From the NCBI GenBank assembly GCA_036265615.1, contig DATAOT010000038.1, positions 32,431 to 96,430 on the forward strand: a stretch of DNA of 64,000 bases, given 5' to 3'. Positions 42,791-50,426 of the stretch are shown here, in pieces; the first letter of the stretch is position 1; each line of letters opens with the position of its first letter. Below the pieces are notes generated by a model. That model saw only the letters and a program-made list of their open reading frames with translations. It did not search any database and had not been told where the DNA came from. The position numbers were made by a program, and so were the translations under genes. Source of the DNA: DATAFF01 sp036265615 (GTDB lineage Bacteria; Pseudomonadota; Alphaproteobacteria; Rhizobiales; Aestuariivirgaceae).

Positions 42791-44868
42791 AGCGCCGAGG
42801 CTTCATCTGGCGACTTTTGGCGAGCGGCGGCGTGCTGGCGCTGGCGGTCGCTGGCCTCGAGCTTGCGGATCGCACCTTCCCGCCGCCGCTGCCCAAGACC
42901 TCCGACGTGTCGACCATGGTGACCGACCGGCAGGGGCGGCTGCTCCGGGCCTTCGCTCTGCCCGACGGGATGTGGCGGCTGCCGATAACGGTCGATCAGG
43001 TCGACCCAAAATTCATTCGGCTGCTCCTGAGCTATGAGGACAAGCGGTTCGAGAGGCATCGCGGCGTCGATCCGCTGGCGATGATGAGGGCGCTCGGTCA
43101 GGCCGTGAGGCGCGGCGAGATCGTGTCGGGCGGATCGACGCTGACAATGCAGGTTGCACGGCTTCTCGAGGACCCGGGCCACTCGCTGGCTGCCAAGGCG
43201 AGGCAGGTGGCGCGGGCGCTGCAGATCGAGCGGCGGCTCGACAAGCGGCAGATCCTCGATCTCTATCTCATGCATGCGCCCTATGGCGGCAATGTCGAAG
43301 GGATCCGCGCCGCCGCCCTGACCTGGTTCGGCAAGGAACCGCTCAAACTGACGCTTGCAGAAGCCGCACTGCTGGTCGCCCTGCCGCAGCTCCCCGAGCG
43401 CCGCCGTCCCGACCGCGATGCCGATGCCGCCTACCGGTCGCGAAACCGGGTTCTGGCGCGAGCGCTGGCGGCGGGCGTCGTCGATGAGGGCGACTGCGCG
43501 CGGGCGATGGCACAGCCGATTCCGTCGGTTCGCCAGCAGCTGCCGATCCATGCGGCTCATCTTGCCGCGGAGGCGCAGCGCCGGTCGCCGATGGTGAAAT
43601 TGCATCGCCTGACGATCCATCGCGACATGCAGGCCGCCCTCGAGCAGGTGGCTGCCGAACGCGTGCGGCTGCTCGGGAAGCAGCATTCGGTGGCGATGGT
43701 GCTCGCGGATGCGGCGAGCGGCGAGGTGCTTGCCTATGTCGGCTCGGGAGGCCTGTTCGACCACGAGCATGCCGGCGAGATCGACATGGCAAGCGCCATC
43801 CGATCGCCCGGCTCGGCGCTGAAGCCGCTGATCTATGGCCTCGCCTTCGAACAGGGAATCGTTCATCCCGAAACCATCATCGAGGACCGGCCGGTCAGCA
43901 TCAGGGGCTATCGCCCGGCCAATTTCGACATGACCTACCAGGGCGATGTCACGGTGCGGACGGCGCTGCAGCTGTCGCTCAACGTTCCGGCGATCAGACT
44001 GCTCGATGCGATCGGGCCGCAGCTCCTGGCATCGCGGCTGAGCCTGGCCGGGGTCGATTACGTGCTGCCGGCTGGCGCCGGGCCGGGTCTTCCGATCGGC
44101 CTTGGCGGCCTCGGCCTCAGACTGCTCGATCTTGCCGAGCTCTACACCATTTTCCCCAATCGCGGCCGCGTCGCCGCGCTCGGAACCGGGTTGGCGCAGA
44201 GCGCTGCGCCGCAAGGGCCCGGCCGCGAGATCCTCACTGCCGCCGCGGCCTGGTATGTCGCCGACATATTGGCCGGCGTCGCGCCGCCCGAGGGCGCCAT
44301 GCGTCAGGGCTTTGCCTACAAGACCGGCACGTCCTTCGGCTTCCGTGACAGCTGGGCCGTCGGCTTCGACGGCCGTCACGTGCTGGCGGTATGGGCCGGA
44401 AGGCCCGATGGCAGCCCGTCGCCCGGCATGACCGGACGGTTGAGCGCCGCCCCGATCCTTTTCGAAGCCTGGACGCGGGCCGGGCTCGGCGTCGTGCCGA
44501 TGCCGGACGCGCCGTCCTCGGTCCTGCGCAGCACGGCGGCCGATCTGCCGGAGGGTCTGCGGCGGTTCAGGGCACCCGGCGATCGCCTGGGCAGCGGCAG
44601 CGGGCCCGAGGCGTTGCCGGCAATCGTCTATCCCCCGGACGGCGCGCGCGTCGACCTCGGGTTTGCCGGCGGCGGCCCGGTCAGCCCGCTCGAGATGAAG
44701 ATGCAGGGTGGGCGGGCTCCCTTCCAATGGCTCGTCAACGGCAAGCCGCTGCCGGGCACGGAACGCCGGCGAAATCTCTTCTGGCAACCGGACGGGCAGG
44801 GGTTCTCGACCCTGACGGTGATCGATGCCAAGGGGCGAACGGCCCGGGTCAGCGTTTTTGTCGAATGA
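42787..44868 (+). CDS. pbpC: Penicillin-binding protein 1C
   Basis: Bifunctional peptidoglycan glycosyltransferase/transpeptidase of the inner membrane, 693 residues. An N-terminal anchor (WRLLASGGVLALAVAGLEL) is followed by the GT51 domain with Glu84 in YEDKRFERHRGVDP and GGSTLTMQ. The transpeptidase has Ser343 and Lys346 in SPGSALKP, SLN, and KTGTS. A C-terminal BiPBP_C domain (YPPDGARVDL, PFQWLVNGKPL) completes it. GTG 42787 overlaps the TGA of the alpha-2-macroglobulin gene. The conserved pairing with alpha-2-macroglobulin matches the E. coli yfhM-pbpC arrangement. Confidence 0.96.
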   Translation: MKRRGFIWRLLASGGVLALAVAGLELADRTFPPPLPKTSDVSTMVTDRQGRLLRAFALPDGMWRLPITVDQVDPKFIRLLLSYEDKRFERHRGVDPLAMMRALGQAVRRGEIVSGGSTLTMQVARLLEDPGHSLAAKARQVARALQIERRLDKRQILDLYLMHAPYGGNVEGIRAAALTWFGKEPLKLTLAEAALLVALPQLPERRRPDRDADAAYRSRNRVLARALAAGVVDEGDCARAMAQPIPSVRQQLPIHAAHLAAEAQRRSPMVKLHRLTIHRDMQAALEQVAAERVRLLGKQHSVAMVLADAASGEVLAYVGSGGLFDHEHAGEIDMASAIRSPGSALKPLIYGLAFEQGIVHPETIIEDRPVSIRGYRPANFDMTYQGDVTVRTALQLSLNVPAIRLLDAIGPQLLASRLSLAGVDYVLPAGAGPGLPIGLGGLGLRLLDLAELYTIFPNRGRVAALGTGLAQSAAPQGPGREILTAAAAWYVADILAGVAPPEGAMRQGFAYKTGTSFGFRDSWAVGFDGRHVLAVWAGRPDGSPSPGMTGRLSAAPILFEAWTRAGLGVVPMPDAPSSVLRSTAADLPEGLRRFRAPGDRLGSGSGPEALPAIVYPPDGARVDLGFAGGGPVSPLEMKMQGGRAPFQWLVNGKPLPGTERRRNLFWQPDGQGFSTLTVIDAKGRTARVSVFVE

Positions 44869-45002
44869 GGCAATAGGCAATAGGCAATAGGCAATAGGCA
44901 GTAGGCAATAGGCAATAGGCAGTAGGCAGTAGGGTTCGGACCCTAGGCAGTAGGCAGTAGGGAAGTGCACTGCCTATTGCCTAATGCCTATTGCCTCTTT
45001 TT
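44866..45002. repeat. Heptamer repeat array 2 with inverted arm
   Basis: From 44869 nine tandem units (GGCAATA or GGCAGTA) run to 44931, then GGGTTCGGACCC (a small hairpin), two more GGCAGTA units and an AGTGCACT palindrome. A right arm at 44971-44997 then carries complementary units (TGCCTAT, TGCCTAA). The first three or four units can pair with the right arm over about 27 bp with one mismatch. Same family as array 1. Confidence 0.9.
44971..45002 (+). terminator. Rho-independent-like terminator formed by heptamer array
   Basis: The right arm of the array is followed directly by TCTTTTT at 44997-45002. Paired with 44866-44892 it forms a long stem plus T tract at the 3' end of pbpC. The array sits between convergent genes, where a terminator is expected. 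Confidence 0.55.
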
Positions 45003-45006
45003 CACA

Positions 45007-45939
45007 TCACCGGATGATCTGGCCGCTGCTCGACCATCGCCCGAAGTTCGGCAGATCGAGCGTCGCGCCGGTACGGTCGAAGTCCTGCATGGTGGGACCG
45101 CCGAAGGAATAGCTCGAGCCGACATAGACGGTGTGGTCGAAGAAGCTGTCGTCCTCGTCCTGGTTCTCGAACCTGGCGCCGCGGTAGCCCAGGAACGCGT
45201 GGGTCTGCCCGATGATCGGAAGATCGAGGGTTAAGTCGTAGCGGGCGCCCCATTCGAGGATCTGGCCTTGGTCGTCGCCGTGGTCGATGTCGCCGTCGAC
45301 GAAGGCGAACTCGGCCTGAAGCCGGTTGTCCGACCCGAAGAAGGAATTCTCGTTGAAGAAGTAGCGCGCGACACCGCGGGCGAAGAAGGCGTCCTGGAAC
45401 TCGTTCTCGATGGACAGGCCGTCCGCGTCCGGATTGAGCACGCCGCCCTGGCCATAGAGGGTGAAGGGTCCGAAATAGAGCTGACCCTCGCCGCCCACTG
45501 CCAGGAAGGCGTTCGATGTCACGTCGGCCTCGCCCTGGCCGACGGCGATGAAACCGCCGAGCAGGCCGAGATTGGGATCGCGCCAGGAGACATGCACGCC
45601 GCTCTGGGCGCTGAGTTGGAAAATGTCGCGCGAGCCGTCATCGTCGTCGTCGGTCAGAAGCGTGCTGTTGTACTCGAGATCGACATCGCCCTGGATCGAC
45701 AGGTTGGTGCCGAGCGGCAGGCTCAGGCGGCCGGTGCTGCCGGCACTCCCGAACGAATCTTCATCGGGGTGGACGTGCCTCGGATCGGCGATGAAGGTGT
45801 AGCCAGTCCAGCTTTCGACAATACCGGAGACGACGAGGGCGAGCGGCGTCGGCTGCATCATATCGGCCGCCTGCGCTGCGCGCGGCGGAACGGCCAGCAT
45901 GGAGGTGGCCCCAAGGAGGCCCAGGACGATACGGCGCAT
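45007..45939 (-). CDS. Outer-membrane beta-barrel protein, unknown type
   Basis: A 310-residue exported protein. The signal peptide (IVLGLLGATSMLAVPP, cleavage near AQAA) is followed by alternating amphipathic strands and many Asp/Gly-rich turns (LLTDDDDDGSRD, DGDIDHGDDQGQ, ENQDEDDSFFD). Late strands such as HAFLGYRGARFE and HTVYVGSSYSFGG look like porin barrel strands. Acidic loops may bind calcium or magnesium. No specific family is recognised. ATG 45939 (MRRIVLG) is chosen; the upstream part of the open frame has no export-like or conserved sequence. It is convergent with pbpC across the heptamer array. Confidence 0.72.
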   Translation of the reverse strand: MRRIVLGLLGATSMLAVPPRAAQAADMMQPTPLALVVSGIVESWTGYTFIADPRHVHPDEDSFGSAGSTGRLSLPLGTNLSIQGDVDLEYNSTLLTDDDDDGSRDIFQLSAQSGVHVSWRDPNLGLLGGFIAVGQGEADVTSNAFLAVGGEGQLYFGPFTLYGQGGVLNPDADGLSIENEFQDAFFARGVARYFFNENSFFGSDNRLQAEFAFVDGDIDHGDDQGQILEWGARYDLTLDLPIIGQTHAFLGYRGARFENQDEDDSFFDHTVYVGSSYSFGGPTMQDFDRTGATLDLPNFGRWSSSGQIIR

Positions 45940-46069
45940 CGCTATCCCCGCTGTGGGTCGACCCATGCCGACCTTAGTCGTCGAACGGGTGAATCGGAAT
46001 TGATCAAACCTTTGGATATGAAAAAGAAATTTGCTGTTGCCCGGTGGTGACACGCCTTCGACGCTGCTT

Positions 46070-47944
46070 CTATTCCGCTGCCTCCGCCGTATCGCGGGCA
46101 ATAAAGCCGCCCGATTGGCGGTTCCACAATTGCGCATAGATGCCGCCACGCTTCAGCAACTCGGCATGGGTGCCTTCCTCCACGATGCGGCCTTTGTCCA
46201 TGATGATCAGCCGGTCGAGTGCGGCGATGGTCGACAGCCGGTGGGCAATGGCGATCACCGTCTTGCCCTGCATCAGATTGTACAGGCTCTCCTGAATTGC
46301 CGCCTCGACCTCGCTGTCGAGGGCGCTCGTCGCCTCGTCCAGGATCAGGATGGGCGCATCCTTGAGCAGCACCCGGGCAATGGCGATCCGCTGTCGCTGC
46401 CCGCCGGACAGCTTGACGCCGCGTTCGCCGACATGGGCGTGATAGCCCCGGCGGCCATTCAGGTCCTCGAGCTCCTGGATGAATTCGTGGGCATGGGCTC
46501 TGCGGGCGGCGGCGACCGCCTCCTCGAAAGTGGCATCCGGCCGCCCGTAGAGAATGTTGTCCACGACCGAGCGATGGAGGAGCGATGTGTCCTGGGTGAC
46601 CATGCCGATCTTTTCGCGCAAGGATTCCTGTCCCACTAAGGCAATGTCCTGCCCGTCGATGAGGATGCGGCCGCCCTCGAGGTCGTAGAAGCGCAGCAGC
46701 AGGCTCACCAGGGTCGACTTGCCGGCTCCGGAACGCCCGACCAGGCCGACCTTCTCGCCCGGGCGGATGGTGAGCGACAGGTTGTCGATGATGCCGCCCA
46801 TGCCGTCATCGCGATTCTTGCCGTAATTGAAGTGAATGCGATCGTAGCGGACTTCGCCGCGGGGCACCGCCAAGGCCCGTGGATGGGCCGGGTCGACGAC
46901 GGTGCGCTCGCGGGCGATGGTTTCGAGCCCGTCCTGGACGATGCCGATCTGCTCGAACAGAGAGGCAAGCTCCCACATGATCCAGTGCGACATGCCCTGC
47001 ATGCGAAGGATCAGCCCGATGGCAAAGGCGATGGCTCCGGCGGTCACGGCTTCGAGCCACCACAGCCAGAGCGACAACGCTGCCACCGAGAACAGGAGGA
47101 GGGCGTTGAGCGAGTTGAGGGCAACTGTCAACAAGGTGACAAGCCGCATCTGCCGATGGACGGTGCCGAGGAAAGTATCCATGCCGTCGCGGGCATAAGT
47201 GTCCTCGCGCTCGGCATGGGCAAACATCTTGACCGTCGCGATGTTGGTGTAGCTGTCGACAACCCGCCCGGTCACCAGCGAGCGGGCCTCGGACTGCTCC
47301 TTTGAGATGGCCTGCAGGCGGGGAATGAAATAGCGCAGCGCCACGATGTAGCCGACGAGCCAAAGGATCAGCGGCATCGTCAGACGCAGATCGCTCGTTG
47401 CGAACAGAAGCAGGGCGCCGGTAAAATAGACGCCGACATAGAGCAGGACCTCGCTCACCTTCATCACGACTTCGCGCACGCCGAGGGCGGTCTGCATCAC
47501 CTTGGTGGCAACCCTTCCGGCGAAGTCGTTCTGGAAGAAGTCCATGCTCTGGCGCAGCAAATAACGATGCGCCTGCCAGCGTGTCCGCATGGCGAAATTG
47601 CCGATCAGCCCCTGGTGGATGACCGCCTCGTACCAGAATTTCAGGACTGGCAGGACAACGAGGACCAGCGCGCCCATGCCGGCGAGGCCAAGCCAATGGT
47701 CGTGCCAGAAGGTCTGGCGGTTGGCGGTGGACAGCCAGTCGACGAGCTTGCCGACGAAGGCAAAGAGCGACACTTCGATGAGCGCCACCACGGAGGCGAA
47801 CAGAGACGAGGCGAGCAGGAGCGGCCAGAACGGCTTGGAATAATGCAGGATGAAGCTGAACAGCGTGGTCGGAGGCCGTTCCGGAAGTTCATCCGGAAAG
47901 CTGTCAGTGCGGGTTTCGAGCCAACGAAAAATCGCGGCGATCAC
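46070..47944 (-). CDS. ABC exporter, fused permease and ATPase (MsbA/Atm1-like)
   Basis: A 624-residue half-transporter with a six-helix permease (about residues 30-330, including FFQNDFAGRVATKVMQTA) and an ATPase. Walker A is LVGRSGAGKSTLVSLLLR, the signature is KLSGGQRQRIAIARVL, Walker B is ILILDEATSALDSE, and the H-loop is IAIAHRLST. It probably works as a homodimer in the inner membrane. The substrate is unknown; related proteins export lipids, drugs or peptides. It stands alone, with the outer-membrane barrel gene downstream on the same strand after 130 bases. Confidence 0.88.
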   Translation of the reverse strand: MIAAIFRWLETRTDSFPDELPERPPTTLFSFILHYSKPFWPLLLASSLFASVVALIEVSLFAFVGKLVDWLSTANRQTFWHDHWLGLAGMGALVLVVLPVLKFWYEAVIHQGLIGNFAMRTRWQAHRYLLRQSMDFFQNDFAGRVATKVMQTALGVREVVMKVSEVLLYVGVYFTGALLLFATSDLRLTMPLILWLVGYIVALRYFIPRLQAISKEQSEARSLVTGRVVDSYTNIATVKMFAHAEREDTYARDGMDTFLGTVHRQMRLVTLLTVALNSLNALLLFSVAALSLWLWWLEAVTAGAIAFAIGLILRMQGMSHWIMWELASLFEQIGIVQDGLETIARERTVVDPAHPRALAVPRGEVRYDRIHFNYGKNRDDGMGGIIDNLSLTIRPGEKVGLVGRSGAGKSTLVSLLLRFYDLEGGRILIDGQDIALVGQESLREKIGMVTQDTSLLHRSVVDNILYGRPDATFEEAVAAARRAHAHEFIQELEDLNGRRGYHAHVGERGVKLSGGQRQRIAIARVLLKDAPILILDEATSALDSEVEAAIQESLYNLMQGKTVIAIAHRLSTIAALDRLIIMDKGRIVEEGTHAELLKRGGIYAQLWNRQSGGFIARDTAEAAE

Positions 47945-48023
47945 GGCAAACTCCGGTCGGCTGTTCGGCCGTTGCTACTGCGAGACGATCAGGGCGGAAA
48001 CGAGGCGCCATGAGCGGCGCATA

Positions 48024-49613
48024 CTATCGGAATGCCTCGACAATAACACCCTCGTCCGGCGCGAGGGTGGCCTCTGGGCCGAGGCTCTCGCCTTCACGCT
48101 CGAGCGTGGTCGACAGCACGATGCGACCGCGCTCCTGGGTCAGCGGGACCGTGACTTGCTCGCGTCCGAAATTCAGGAGCACGAGGAGATGCTCCTCGCC
48201 GAGCGTGCGCTCAAAGGCCAGGACGTCGCCCTCGCCCGCGATCCGGTGGTAACCGCCCTGACGCAGGACCGGGCGCTCCCGGCGGAGTGCGATGAGCCGC
48301 CTGACCAGCGTCAGCATGGATTTCGGATCGGCGGCCAGGGCCTCGACATTGCGCGTCTGGTAAGCCGGCTCCAGCGGCAGCCAGGGCCGACCGGTGGTGA
48401 ATCCAGCGTTCGGAGAGGCATCCCATTGCATGGGTGTGCGCGCCGGATCGCGGCTCACCCCAAGACCCGGCTCGGAGCGTTCCCATGGGTCGCGGGCCTG
48501 ATCGGCCGGGATGCTTGCGCCCTCCATTCCGATCTCATCGCCGTAATAGAGCGTGGGGGTGCCGCGCAGGGCGAGGAGCAGCATGGCCGCGACCCGCGCC
48601 TGGCTGACGCCGGTCCGGCTCGCAATGCGCGGCTTGTCATGGTTGCTCAAGACCCAGTTGGGCCAGCCGCCCTCCGGCAGGGCAGCTTCATATTCGCGGA
48701 TGATGCGTCCAACCTGGCGGGCGTGCCAGGGCGCCTCGATCAATTGGAAATTGAAAGGCAGGTTGGCGCCGGACAGCTGCTGGCCGTAATAGGCGACGAG
48801 GCGCTCGAGCGGCAAATAGATCTCGCCGATCAGCACCCGGTCGGGATAGGCGTCGATGACCTTCCGCATCTCGGCAACGATGCGATGCACCTCGGGCCGA
48901 TCCGCCGAGTAGACCTGGAGGAACTCCCGGATGCCGGGATCACCCGGGCGGTAGCCAGGGTCGGGGGGATTGTCGCGGAATGCGTCATCCTTGATGAGGT
49001 GCCACATGACGTCGACGCGGAAACCGTCGACGCCGCGGTCGAGCCAGAAGCGAAGGACCTCGAACATGGCGTTGCAGACCTCGCGATTACGCCAGTTCAG
49101 GTCGGGCTGCTCCTTGAGGAAGGCGTGGTAGTAATACTGCCCCGTCGCCTCGTCGAACTCCCAGGCGCTGCCGCCGAAATTGCTGCGCCAATTGTTGGGC
49201 CGGCTGCCATCCTCACTCGGATCGCGCCAGATATACCAGTCGCGCTTTCGATCATGTCTCGATGAGCGGCTCTCGAGGAACCACGGATGCCGGTCGGAGG
49301 TGTGGTTCGGCACGAAATCCATGATCACCTTGAGGCCCAGCGCATGGGCCTTGGCAATCAGCGCGTCGAAGTCGGCGAGCGTTCCGAAGACCGGGTCGAT
49401 GTCATAATGCCAGCTGATGTCATAGCCGTGGTCGGCCATTGGCGAGACATAGATCGGCGCGATCCAGATGGCATCGATGCCGAGCCAGGCCAGATAATCG
49501 AGCCTGCTCGTGATGCCGGGGAGATCGCCGATCCCGTCACCGTTGCTGTCCTGGAAGGAGCGCGGATAGATCTCGTAGACAATCCCGCGCTGCCACCATG
49601 CAAGCTCCGCCAT
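48024..49613 (-). CDS. GH13 alpha-glucosidase / oligo-1,6-glucosidase
   Basis: A cytosolic glycoside hydrolase of 529 residues with a (beta/alpha)8 barrel. The four conserved regions are visible: DFVPNHTSD, DGFRVDVMWH with nucleophile Asp201, LIGEIYLP with acid Glu264, and LSNHDKPR with Asp326. The opening WWQRGIVYEIYPRSFQDSNGDGIGDL is typical of alpha-glucosidases and trehalose synthases of this family. No signal peptide is present. It would act on alpha-linked disaccharides or short oligosaccharides such as sucrose, maltose or isomaltose; the precise linkage is undetermined. No transporter or LacI regulator is adjacent. Confidence 0.9.
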   Translation of the reverse strand: MAELAWWQRGIVYEIYPRSFQDSNGDGIGDLPGITSRLDYLAWLGIDAIWIAPIYVSPMADHGYDISWHYDIDPVFGTLADFDALIAKAHALGLKVIMDFVPNHTSDRHPWFLESRSSRHDRKRDWYIWRDPSEDGSRPNNWRSNFGGSAWEFDEATGQYYYHAFLKEQPDLNWRNREVCNAMFEVLRFWLDRGVDGFRVDVMWHLIKDDAFRDNPPDPGYRPGDPGIREFLQVYSADRPEVHRIVAEMRKVIDAYPDRVLIGEIYLPLERLVAYYGQQLSGANLPFNFQLIEAPWHARQVGRIIREYEAALPEGGWPNWVLSNHDKPRIASRTGVSQARVAAMLLLALRGTPTLYYGDEIGMEGASIPADQARDPWERSEPGLGVSRDPARTPMQWDASPNAGFTTGRPWLPLEPAYQTRNVEALAADPKSMLTLVRRLIALRRERPVLRQGGYHRIAGEGDVLAFERTLGEEHLLVLLNFGREQVTVPLTQERGRIVLSTTLEREGESLGPEATLAPDEGVIVEAFR

Positions 49614-49702
49614 GCTGATCGCCTTAGAACGCTGATTCCCAGGGCGGGAAAGAGGCCAGGGCCGCCGTGAGTTCCACCTTGCCGGCGCAATGCTCGAAAG
49701 AG

Positions 49703-50140
49703 CTATTTGAGCAAGGCGGGTTCGGCGGTTCGGAGGGGGCTGTGGGGGATCGGCATCGCCTCGAGGCGGGCGATTGCCTTCTGCAGCGGCATGTTGGCCG
49801 CTCCCGTCATATAGGCGAAGCGGCCGCCATTTGGCTGGCCGGGCGCAAAGATGCCGTTGCAGACCACGAGCTTCTCGCCGGGCGCAACCCTGGTCATCGT
49901 CATGGGCGAGATGTGAACCAGGGTCCTCAGGCCCTTGACCTCGCGCACGGACATGGCGCCGGCCGGGTGGACCTCCATGAGACCGCTCTGGAGATACACG
50001 AAAGGCAGCTCTGCAATAAAGTTGGAGGTGTTGACGAGGAGCAGAGTGAAGAGCGGAGAAACACCGCTCGAGCGGCGGTCGATGCAGCGCTCCGCTACCA
50101 GTCTCAGCAGCGGGTTGGCGACCAGCTCCACGTTTTTCAT
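49703..50140 (-). CDS. Unknown 145-residue protein with leader hairpin
   Basis: Not recognised. GGAG six bases before ATG 50140 decides the start (MKNVELVANPLLRLVAER). The protein is soluble, with mixed alpha/beta character and no signal peptide or membrane helix. Notable stretches are SPLFTLLLVNTSNFIAELPF and TLVHISPMTMTRVAPGEKLV. A short tail ends in TAEPALLK. An inverted repeat sits directly before the ribosome site. It lies between a GH13 glucosidase and an AI-2E-type permease, both on the same strand, but the intergenic distances argue against one operon. Confidence 0.7.
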   Translation of the reverse strand: MKNVELVANPLLRLVAERCIDRRSSGVSPLFTLLLVNTSNFIAELPFVYLQSGLMEVHPAGAMSVREVKGLRTLVHISPMTMTRVAPGEKLVVCNGIFAPGQPNGGRFAYMTGAANMPLQKAIARLEAMPIPHSPLRTAEPALLK

Positions 50141-50148
50141 TGACAACT

Positions 50149-50174
50149 CCACTCTTGCGTCGACGAGAGTGTGG
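50149..50174 (-). promoter_or_regulatory. Inverted repeat overlapping the ribosome site region
   Basis: CACTCT (50150-50155) and AGAGTG (50166-50171) flank a CGTCGACG palindromic core, extending to CCACTCT/AGAGTGTGG. In the transcript this stem would abut and partly cover the GGAG of the 145-residue protein gene. Confidence 0.45.
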
Positions 50175-50317
50175 CAGATATGCCTTAAAGGACTGTCAAG
50201 CAGTTGAACCAAGTACGGCAAAGTTAATTGAAGTCACTGATCGTTAGTTCTTGGTAGGCATTAGGTAGCAAACAAGGTCCGCTGGCGAAATTGCGTCCGC
50301 CGCAGAGGGTTCGTGTC

Positions 50318-50392
50318 ATGGGGTATCTCGAAGCTGCTTTCTTGTGTGCCGTCGCTCTGGTGATGATTACTGCGATCCAGATGGACAGTTGA
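50318..50392 (+). CDS. Possible 24-residue hydrophobic peptide
   Basis: A short frame in a 286-base intergenic region: ATG 50318, AGAGGG eight bases upstream, TGA at 50390. The peptide MGYLEAAFLCAVALVMITAI plus QMDS would form one membrane helix. No homologue is known to me, so this may be chance. Confidence 0.3.
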   Translation: MGYLEAAFLCAVALVMITAIQMDS

Positions 50393-50426
50393 GCGGAAGT
50401 GCTTGCGAATATCGGTGGTGATTGCG

